Shown: in pieces, positions 1 to 5,511 of the stretch | Layout of the letters: each line of letters starts with the position of its first letter | Numbering within the stretch: position 1 is the stretch's first letter | NCBI GenBank assembly: GCA_945864765.1 | Contig: CAMBDR010000228.1 | Location: forward strand, 1-6,945 | DNA length: 6,945 nucleotides | From: Janthinobacterium lividum | GTDB lineage: Bacteria; Pseudomonadota; Gammaproteobacteria; Burkholderiales; Burkholderiaceae_D | Direction of reading: 5' to 3' | The notes under the pieces: generated by a model | What the model was told of the DNA's origin: nothing | The model's input: only the letters and a program-made list of their open reading frames with translations | Database searches by the model: none | Program-made: the position numbers and the translations under genes

Positions 1-456
1 GATCGCGATCAAAATCGGCTGGATGCCGCCAGCGCCTGCGGTGCTACCCATGTGCTCGATAACACCGACGGCAGCGCGGTCAAGCAGGTGATGGCGCTGA
101 CGCAGGGCACGGGGGTGGATGTGGTGATTGAGGCTATCGGCACACCGTCAGGCTGGGATATTTGCGAAGATATCGTCGCCAGCGGCGGTAAAATCGCCAT
201 TTTGGGTGTGCATGGCAAGCCGGTTACGCTGCATTTGGAGCGCATGTGGTATCGCAACTTTACGCTCACCGCAGGTTTGGTACACACCAACACCATCCCC
301 CAATTATTGGAATCCATCCAGGCCAAGCAGATCGATCCGACCCGCCTGATCAGCCACCGCATGGCGCTCAATGATGTCAAGCGCGGTTATGAGGTATTTT
401 CCAATGCGGCAGAGCATAAGGCATTGAAAGTATTGTTGGTGGCCGAGAGGGAATGA
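1..456 (+). CDS. Zinc-dependent alcohol dehydrogenase, C-terminal part (5' truncated by window edge)
   Basis: This is the C-terminal 151 residues of a medium-chain (MDR) alcohol dehydrogenase; the reading frame is open from base 1, so the start lies outside the window. The visible part is the second half of the Rossmann NAD(P)-binding domain and the C-terminal return to the catalytic fold. It opens with D-R-D-Q-N-R-L, which fits the end of strand beta-2; the Asp there usually binds the adenosine ribose and favours NAD over NADP (inference). Other family signatures are VDVVIEAIGTP, the GGKIAILGVHGKP loop, TAGLVHTNTIPQLL and the terminal SHRMALNDVKRGYEVF segment. It resembles the alcohol dehydrogenases that oxidise secondary or short-chain alcohols, but the substrate cannot be told. 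The catalytic-zinc ligands of the N-terminal domain lie outside the window. The gene ends with TGA at 454-456, and no strong terminator follows. Confidence 0.9.
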   Translation, partial: DRDQNRLDAASACGATHVLDNTDGSAVKQVMALTQGTGVDVVIEAIGTPSGWDICEDIVASGGKIAILGVHGKPVTLHLERMWYRNFTLTAGLVHTNTIPQLLESIQAKQIDPTRLISHRMALNDVKRGYEVFSNAAEHKALKVLLVAERE

Positions 457-592
457 TGGGCAGATGCGGCATCATCACCACGTCGCTGCTGATCAAGCCA
501 TTGCTGGCATTGGCGTCCACCAATTGGATGATGGTCTGTTGGGTTTTTGGTATGGCAAATAAGTCACAAATAAAAATGAATTTAAGATTCAA

Positions 593-621
593 TTGACAAT
601 TATAATAAAATTAAGCATAAT
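593..621 (+). promoter_or_regulatory. Strong sigma-70-like promoter for the LCAT-like hydrolase
   Basis: A perfect -35 box TTGACA (593-598) is separated by exactly 17 bases from CATAAT (616-621), a 5/6 match to the -10 consensus. Upstream, about 560-592 is A/T-rich and could act as an UP element. Transcription would start near 628, giving a leader of about 90 nt before the ATG at 717. This is the best promoter seen in the window. It implies that the hydrolase gene is transcribed independently of the dehydrogenase in front of it. Confidence 0.65.
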
Positions 622-657
622 CCTTCAGGTAGTTCATATCGGGCAATCTAATCCTTG

Positions 658-673
658 TGGCAAGATATTGCCA
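658..673 (+). other. Small hairpin in the 5' leader of the LCAT-like gene
   Basis: TGGCAA (658-663) and TTGCCA (668-673) form a perfect 6-bp stem with a GATA tetraloop. It lies in the predicted leader, about 30 nt after the likely transcription start and 33 nt before the ribosome binding site. It has no T-tract, so it is not a terminator. It could stabilise the transcript or be chance. Confidence 0.25.
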
Positions 674-716
674 TCGGGATTGAATTTGTCAAAAAATAAT
701 CTTCCGGAGGTGCAAA

Positions 717-1946
717 ATGACGGATGTTGCTGTGATTTTATTGCCTGGCATTTTGGGCAGCCCACTGGTAAATAAGTTTGATGATGGCAACCATATTTGG
801 CCTGTTCATAAACCAATACGCCTGCTCAGCGTCTTGTCCGCCGACCCATTGCAAAAAGCCAGTTGGTTTGTCAACAATATGATGAGCATGAGCAGTTTGA
901 CCAAAGCACTGCGGCCTGTTGCATGGAAGCCGGGCGATATGGATTTCGTTAGCCGTATTTATAGCAATTTTGTGCTGCAAAACCCCGGGAAGCGAACCTG
1001 CAGCAATGGCAAAACCATTAGCTTCAAGCCGCATATTTATGTGCTTAATTATGACTGGAGCGCCTCCACCCTGGATAATCTGGCCGATATCGCCGCCGCC
1101 ACCGAGCAAATCCGGGCCGATGCCTGGGCCAGAAATAAAACAAAGCAGTTCATGTATGTGACGCACAGTATGGGCGCGCTGCCCGCCCTGGCCAATGCGC
1201 GGGCGCTGGTAAATGACGCTGATTTTCTGGGAGTCGTGGCGGTGGCAGGGCCAATCTGTGGCACACCGGAATCACTGATGCGCATGCTACGTGGCGTGGC
1301 CAATGATTGGGGCGATAAAACAGTGGCAAAACTGCTGGCCGATACTGGTTGGCAATTTGCCATGCTGGCCCCCGTGTTGCCCGGTTTCGCCGATTTGCTG
1401 CCGTTCGATTCGCCACGCCGCCTTGCGGATGAGATTAAAGCGATTATAAAATACCATTTTAATATTGCCAGAGCGGTAAAGAATTGGTACGGTGTCAGTT
1501 ATTCATGGAAACTGGGGTATGAGCGACAAACCGAACTGATTGCCCACATGCAGAAAAGTATCAAGGCTGCGGGCCGCCTGCACCGAGAACTGCGTAAGAC
1601 CCAAACCAAACTGAATAAAAATCACAAGCTCTTTGCGGTGGGCTTGACGGGTTTGGATACGGTGCAAAGCATGGCACCGATGGATCTCAGCCATGTCACG
1701 ACCCTGCGTTCAAGCAAACAAGGTGCGCTCAGCATACCGGCGACATTCCCGGCAACTGCCTATACGTTCAATAAACAAGGCGACGGGGCAGTTCCGCTTG
1801 CCAGCCAGATTTGGGGGTGTCCGCAACATGCCATCGTCGATCACGGCATTGAGCACGGCAAGGCCTTCGATGATTCCCGTACCTGGCCTGCCATTCATGA
1901 TGGCATGGAATGGATTTTCAATAACCGCCAACCAGCAAGCGCTTGA
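717..1946 (+). CDS. LCAT-like alpha/beta hydrolase (lipase/acyltransferase fold), 409 aa
   Basis: The protein resembles the lecithin:cholesterol acyltransferase (LCAT)/phospholipase branch of alpha/beta hydrolases, which cleave or transfer acyl chains of lipids. The N-terminus VILLPGILGSPL (residues 6-17) is the family's oxyanion-hole strand and loop, IWP (27-29) follows, and YDW (112-114) is also typical. The nucleophile elbow is T-H-S-M-G (149-153) with Ser151; the first Gly of the usual GxSxG is replaced. GTPESLMRMLRG (182-193) matches the segment after the elbow. The acid residue is probably Asp356 in QGDGAVP, and the base His376 or His380. A basic, helical stretch (about 235-305) could form a lid. 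No signal peptide or membrane segment is visible, so a cytoplasmic location is inferred. The start is well set by GGAGG at 706-710, six bases before ATG. The substrate is unknown. A secreted effector lipase is an alternative, but no secretion genes are visible here. Confidence 0.8.
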   Translation: MTDVAVILLPGILGSPLVNKFDDGNHIWPVHKPIRLLSVLSADPLQKASWFVNNMMSMSSLTKALRPVAWKPGDMDFVSRIYSNFVLQNPGKRTCSNGKTISFKPHIYVLNYDWSASTLDNLADIAAATEQIRADAWARNKTKQFMYVTHSMGALPALANARALVNDADFLGVVAVAGPICGTPESLMRMLRGVANDWGDKTVAKLLADTGWQFAMLAPVLPGFADLLPFDSPRRLADEIKAIIKYHFNIARAVKNWYGVSYSWKLGYERQTELIAHMQKSIKAAGRLHRELRKTQTKLNKNHKLFAVGLTGLDTVQSMAPMDLSHVTTLRSSKQGALSIPATFPATAYTFNKQGDGAVPLASQIWGCPQHAIVDHGIEHGKAFDDSRTWPAIHDGMEWIFNNRQPASA

Positions 1947-1998
1947 CTACGGCTGGCGGCAAACCAATTCAGCATTTCAGTATGCACGGGCCTTATTT

Positions 1999-2802
1999 TT
2001 ACACCGCACGCTTGAGTTTTTCAACCGTATAGCCTTTATCTTCTTTCGGCGGTTTGCTTAACTTGACAATGGCCAGGGTACAATTGTCGCCCTTGCCCTG
2101 GGCCCGCTCCTGTGATTTTTCAATCAATAGCTCGGAGGCCTGACGCGGCGCTTTCACGGCCACCGCGCGTGCCAATTCGGTATCTTTGAAGTAATGCCAC
2201 AAGCCATCGGAACAGAGTAAAAACGCATCACCCACTTTTAAATGGTTTTCTCTGCCGATGGTGACAAACGGTTCGTTGATGCTATGCCCCAGCGCATTCA
2301 TCAACAAATGCGAGTGACGATGGTTTTTGGCCGCCTCCAGCGGTAACTTGCCGCCAGAAGTCAGTTTTTCGATATAGGCTTGGTCGTTGGTGCGGTCAAT
2401 ACATTGGTCAGCATGAAAGCGATACAAACGTGAATCACCCACATGCGCCCAAATGGCTTCACCGTGTGGCGACAGGATCAGCGCCACCACCGTGCTGTGC
2501 GCCTCGGCCTTGGCCGTAAAGCCATTCATTTTGATGACCAGGTGCGCATCATGAATCAGGGTGCGCAATAATTTCTCGGGGTCATGTCGCACCGCTTCAA
2601 AATTATCAAACAATTGTTTGGCAGTGTAAATGACTTGTTCTGCGGCAATGGTGCCGCTCGCTTTGCCAGCCATGCCGTCGGCCAAAATCGCCATCATATA
2701 GCCCGGTGATTTGGGCGCGGTGAGTAGCGCGACACGGTCTTGTTGCTCGTCCCGGCTGCCCAGATGTTGGCCAGTTCCTGCTTCGATCTTAAATAAGCTC
2801 AT
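1999..2802 (-). CDS. PP2C-family serine/threonine protein phosphatase, 267 aa
   Basis: This is a metal-dependent protein phosphatase of the bacterial PP2C (PrpC/Stp) type, which removes phosphate from Ser/Thr residues and usually counteracts a Hanks-type kinase. Motifs in order are: RDEQQD (17-22, Asp22 a likely metal ligand), LADGMAGKASG (40-50, Asp42 metal ligand), AHSTVVALIL (101-110), AHVGDSRLYRF (119-129), CSDGLW (197-202, Asp199) and GDNCTLAIV (238-246, Asp239). Length and motif spacing fit a complete single catalytic domain with a short basic tail and no membrane anchor, so it is probably cytosolic. The frame is open upstream to an ATG at 2916, but I chose the ATG at 2802 because family similarity begins at MSLFKIEAG. 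No clear Shine-Dalgarno precedes it. The usual DGMGGH is DGMAGK here, a conservative-looking oddity. No kinase gene is adjacent. The gene converges on the LCAT-like gene 52 bases away, with no clear terminator between them. Confidence 0.9.
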   Translation of the reverse strand: MSLFKIEAGTGQHLGSRDEQQDRVALLTAPKSPGYMMAILADGMAGKASGTIAAEQVIYTAKQLFDNFEAVRHDPEKLLRTLIHDAHLVIKMNGFTAKAEAHSTVVALILSPHGEAIWAHVGDSRLYRFHADQCIDRTNDQAYIEKLTSGGKLPLEAAKNHRHSHLLMNALGHSINEPFVTIGRENHLKVGDAFLLCSDGLWHYFKDTELARAVAVKAPRQASELLIEKSQERAQGKGDNCTLAIVKLSKPPKEDKGYTVEKLKRAV

Positions 2803-2865
2803 GATTATAGGTAAATTAAACGACACATTTGCAGATATTTTGCTGCCGGGTCCAGGCAGCCTGCA

Positions 2866-2900
2866 TTGACAAGCCCTCAAAGCTGTAACATTATTGTCAA
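2866..2900. promoter_or_regulatory. Possible promoter/operator region between the PP2C and ydcH-like genes
   Basis: The region between the divergent PP2C and ydcH-like genes must hold promoters for both. TTGACAA (2866-2872) and TTGTCAA (2894-2900) form a 7-bp inverted repeat. The left arm contains a perfect -35 box on the plus strand, with CATTAT (2889-2894, 4/6) 17 bases on as a possible -10 box toward the ydcH-like gene. Another -10-like box, TATACT, lies at 2927-2932 without a good -35. On the minus strand I found no convincing box pair for the phosphatase gene; a TATAAT (2809-2804) sits too close to its ATG to serve that start. Assignment is tentative. Confidence 0.3.
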
Positions 2901-3000
2901 AGCGACTCAATTGCAAGTGATAATTGTATACTATGCAGCGTACCCGACGAACGGCAGCTAAAATGTTGTAAGATGACCGTCCAAACCCTTGGGCTTGATC

Positions 3001-3040
3001 CGATGTAGACCGATGTAGACCGATGTGAACCGATGTAATA
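3001..3040 (+). repeat. Four-copy 10-bp tandem repeat with ATG-stop in every unit
   Basis: Four consecutive 10-bp units start with CGATGT: CGATGTAGAC twice, then CGATGTGAAC, then CGATGTAATA. A weaker 10-base rhythm of GCGAT continues at 3041 and 3051 up to the ATG of the ydcH-like gene at 3056. In each full unit an ATG is followed at once by a stop codon: TAG, TAG, TGA and TAA. The array lies 16 bases before the ydcH-like start, so it is likely in its 5' leader. It could be a protein-binding array phased to the helix turn, a translational element, or simple slippage. Confidence 0.7.
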
Positions 3041-3055
3041 GCGATTGATAGCGAT

Positions 3056-3256
3056 ATGGCAGATATTCAAGAAATACAACACAGAATCATAGAGTTGGAA
3101 GTAGAGCACCGTGATTTGGACGCAGTGATTAATGCATTAATACTGGACGCCAGTCAGGATTCTTTGCAATTGCGGCGCTTGAAGAAGCGCAAGTTGCAGT
3201 TGAAGGATTATATTACATTGCTTAAAATGCAATTGGTTCCTGATGTGCCAGCTTGA
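3056..3256 (+). CDS. YdcH-like (DUF465) small coiled-coil protein, 66 aa
   Basis: This small, charged, helical protein matches the DUF465/YdcH family as I know it: an early IQHRIIELEVEHRDLDAVI segment (residues 7-25), a middle turn, then LQLRRLKKRKLQLKDYI (37-53) and a short end LVPDVPA. The two heptad-rich stretches suggest a helical hairpin or coiled coil. The family's molecular function is not established, and no catalytic motif is visible. The length is normal for the family. An in-frame TGA at 3026-3028 bounds the frame upstream, and ATG 3056 is the first usual start after it; no clear Shine-Dalgarno is present. The gene ends 15 bases before the YoaA-like helicase start, so the two are probably co-transcribed. 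Confidence 0.88.
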   Translation: MADIQEIQHRIIELEVEHRDLDAVINALILDASQDSLQLRRLKKRKLQLKDYITLLKMQLVPDVPA

Positions 3257-3271
3257 TCCGGGTAGCTTATT

Positions 3272-5353
3272 TTGACTTCTGACACTTCGGCTAATCCAGC
3301 CAACCCGGCGTCCACCACGCTTGCCGCCGATATTGGCACTCCAGCCATCGCTGCTGCCACCGTCGCGGGGCAGTACGATGGCGAGATCGAACAATTATTT
3401 TCTGAAACCGGCCCGCTGGCTGAAGCGGTGCAAGGTTTTCGCGCGCGCCAATCGCAAATTGATATGGCCAAGGCCATCGGTCATGCCATTGCTACACAAA
3501 CCACGCTGGTGGCTGAAGCGGGCACGGGCACCGGTAAAACCTTCGCCTATCTGGTGCCTGCCCTCACCTGGGGCGGCAAGGTGATTGTTTCAACCGGCAC
3601 CAAAAACTTACAGGATCAATTGTTTTTGCGCGATATTCCCACCGTGCGCAAAGCCCTCAAAGTGCCGGTCTCGGTGGCACTATTGAAAGGCCGCGCCAAT
3701 TACGCCTGTCATTTTCATCTGGAGCGGATGTCGCAAAACGGGCGCTTGAGTTCACGCGAAGATGTCAGTTATCTACGTGAAATCAAACGCTTTATGCTTA
3801 CCACCAAAAGCGGGGATAAGGCCGAACTGGCCAAAGTGCCGGAAAACGCCCTGATCTGGAATAGCGTGACCTCGACCCGCGATAATTGCCTGGGCGCAGA
3901 ATGCCAATATTATCAGGATTGCTTTGTCATGAAGGCGCGCAAAGAAGCCCAGCAAGCCGATGTGGTGGTGGTCAACCATCATTTGTTTTTTGCCGATGTG
4001 GCGCTCAAAGACAATGGTGTGGCGGAATTGCTACCCAGTGCCAACACAATTATCTTTGATGAAGCGCACCAGTTGCACGATACCGCCAGCCTGTTTTTTG
4101 GTGTCACGGTATCGACCGCGCAAATGCTGGAGTTGTGTCGTGATGTGCTGGCCGAAGGCTTGACCCATGCGCGTGACGGTGCCGACTGGCCGCAAGCGGT
4201 AGCCCCGGTTGAGTTGGCGGCGCGCCAGTTACGCCTGTGTCTGCCGCAGGAAGGCGCAAAACTGGCGGCGCATCAAATTATGCCGTCCAGTGATTTTTAC
4301 CCGGTTCTGGAAAGCTTGCGCCAAGCCCTGGATGAAATGACAGAAACCTTGAAACAACAAGCCGAACGCGCCGAAACCATCGACCAATGCCGCATCCGCG
4401 CGCTGGAGTTGCTGCAACAATTGGGGCAATGGCAAAGTGCCTCAAATCAAGCAAAATCGCAAACCCAATCCAATGCCAATGCCGCGCCTGAGCAGGCCGA
4501 TGGTGAAAGCGTGGTCTGGGTCGAAGCCTATGCCTCATCGCTGCATCTACACCGCACCCCCTTGTCGATTGCGCCGATTTTTAACAAGCAGCGCGAAGGC
4601 GCGCCGCGCGCCTGGATTTTTACCTCGGCCACGCTGGCGGTGAAACGAGATTTCCGCCACTTTGCCCAGCGCATGGGTTTGGAGAATGAAATTGCACTTT
4701 CCTGGCCCAGCCCCTTCAATTATCTTGAACAAGGCATTTTATATGTGCCCACGGGCTTGCCGCAGCCAAGTGACAGCACTTATATCGACGCCGTGGTCGA
4801 TGCCGCCATTCCCGTGATCGAGGCAGCGGGTGGGCGCGCTTTTCTACTGTGTACCACCTTGCGTGCGGTGGCGCGCTCGGCCGAGCGTCTGCGCGCAGAA
4901 GCCGAACAACGGGCCTGGCCTTACCCTTTATTTGTGCAAGGCGAAGCCGGGCGCACCGAATTGTTGGATCGCTTTCGCGCGGCCGGCAACGGCGTATTGG
5001 TGGGCAGCCAAAGTTTTTGGGAAGGGATCGACGTGCGCGGCGAAGCACTGGCTTTGGTGATTATCGACAAACTGCCTTTTGCCCCACCGGACGACCCGGT
5101 CTTGGCGGCACGGGTCGCGCAAATGGAAAGAATGGGCCTCAACGGCTTTATGGATCATCAATTGCCCGAAGCAATTATCAACTTAAAGCAGGGGGCAGGG
5201 CGCTTGATTCGTGATGAAACCGATCGCGGCGTCTTGATGATTTGTGACCCGCGCATCATTTCCAAATCCTACGGCAAACGCATTTGGCAAAGCTTGCCGC
5301 CTTTTAAGCGTAGCCGGGAACTGACAGAGATTCAAGCGTTCTTTACTGCATAA
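3272..5353 (+). CDS. yoaA: YoaA/DinG-family ATP-dependent DNA helicase with Fe-S cluster, 693 aa
   Basis: This is a superfamily 2, XPD-like 5'-3' DNA helicase, closest by eye to YoaA. In E. coli, YoaA acts in replication-linked DNA repair with the HolC (chi) clamp-loader subunit. Visible motifs are: Walker A GTGTGKT (84-90, Lys89), motif Ia VIVSTGTKNLQDQL (104-117), four cluster cysteines Cys146, Cys206, Cys211 and Cys217, VVVVNHHLFFAD (231-242), DEAH box (263-266), TSATL (451-455), SQSFWEGIDVRG (579-590) and QGAGRLIRD (640-648). All core motifs look intact. The first in-frame ATG falls inside the conserved region (codon 65), and a stop lies at 3263-3265. TTG at 3272, with a weak GGGTAG upstream, is therefore the best start. 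It adds about 35 Ala/Pro/Thr-rich residues before the family region. A Gln/Asn/Ala-rich linker lies near 388-408. The gene follows the ydcH-like gene by 15 bases. DinG proper is the alternative name. Confidence 0.93.
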   Translation: MTSDTSANPANPASTTLAADIGTPAIAAATVAGQYDGEIEQLFSETGPLAEAVQGFRARQSQIDMAKAIGHAIATQTTLVAEAGTGTGKTFAYLVPALTWGGKVIVSTGTKNLQDQLFLRDIPTVRKALKVPVSVALLKGRANYACHFHLERMSQNGRLSSREDVSYLREIKRFMLTTKSGDKAELAKVPENALIWNSVTSTRDNCLGAECQYYQDCFVMKARKEAQQADVVVVNHHLFFADVALKDNGVAELLPSANTIIFDEAHQLHDTASLFFGVTVSTAQMLELCRDVLAEGLTHARDGADWPQAVAPVELAARQLRLCLPQEGAKLAAHQIMPSSDFYPVLESLRQALDEMTETLKQQAERAETIDQCRIRALELLQQLGQWQSASNQAKSQTQSNANAAPEQADGESVVWVEAYASSLHLHRTPLSIAPIFNKQREGAPRAWIFTSATLAVKRDFRHFAQRMGLENEIALSWPSPFNYLEQGILYVPTGLPQPSDSTYIDAVVDAAIPVIEAAGGRAFLLCTTLRAVARSAERLRAEAEQRAWPYPLFVQGEAGRTELLDRFRAAGNGVLVGSQSFWEGIDVRGEALALVIIDKLPFAPPDDPVLAARVAQMERMGLNGFMDHQLPEAIINLKQGAGRLIRDETDRGVLMICDPRIISKSYGKRIWQSLPPFKRSRELTEIQAFFTA

Positions 5354-5376
5354 TCCGGGATTATGCACATTTTATT
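5347..5376 (+). terminator. Probable terminator hairpin overlapping the yoaA stop codon
   Basis: TGCATAATCC (5347-5356) and GGATTATGCA (5358-5367) are perfect 10-bp inverted arms around a single G; in RNA this would form a stem of about 9 bp with a 3-nt loop. The TAA stop (5351-5353) lies inside the left arm. The downstream sequence CACATTTTATT is T-rich but not a clean U-tract, and the stem is AT-rich. It probably acts as a modest intrinsic terminator or a 3'-end stabiliser for the ydcH-yoaA transcript. The arms could alternatively bind a dimeric protein. Confidence 0.5.
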
Positions 5377-5420
5377 GCACGTCAATTTGGCTTGGGTGCG
5401 TTGGGCTGCGGATTCTGTAA

Positions 5421-5443
5421 ACTGTTTTTTTCAACAGTATCAT
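5421..5443 (+). promoter_or_regulatory. Small inverted repeat and -10-like box upstream of hsdR-like gene
   Basis: ACTGTT (5421-5426) and AACAGT (5433-5438) form a 6-bp inverted repeat around a T-rich 6-base loop. TATCAT (5438-5443), a 5/6 match to a -10 box, overlaps its right arm. No good -35 lies at the right distance. This is the only promoter-like signal seen in the 158-base gap before the HsdR-like gene, and an operator-plus-promoter reading is only a guess. Confidence 0.2.
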
Positions 5444-5511
5444 TTTGGCGACACCCAAAGTGGAGAATGTCGCGTAAAATGTCTGTTCGCCTCCCGTACT
5501 CTCCATCGATT

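Noticed and set aside
738..1416. Minus-strand ORFs opposite the LCAT-like gene
   Set aside because: They are shadows of a well-supported coding frame with a good ribosome binding site and promoter.
2842..2860. 6-bp hairpin GCTGCC / GGCAGC with a 7-base loop upstream of the phosphatase gene
   Set aside because: It is short, has no T-tract and no link to a known leader element; it could easily be chance.
2803..2916. 38-residue N-terminal extension of the phosphatase to an ATG at 2916
   Set aside because: PP2C similarity begins at the ATG at 2802; the upstream part is not family-like and overlaps the probable promoter region.
3001..3055. CRISPR array
   Set aside because: The repeat unit is 10 bp with no spacers, far shorter than CRISPR repeats.
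4716..5048. Minus-strand ORF of 110 aa within yoaA
   Set aside because: It is antisense to conserved helicase motifs, and its Arg/Pro-rich translation is typical of a shadow frame.
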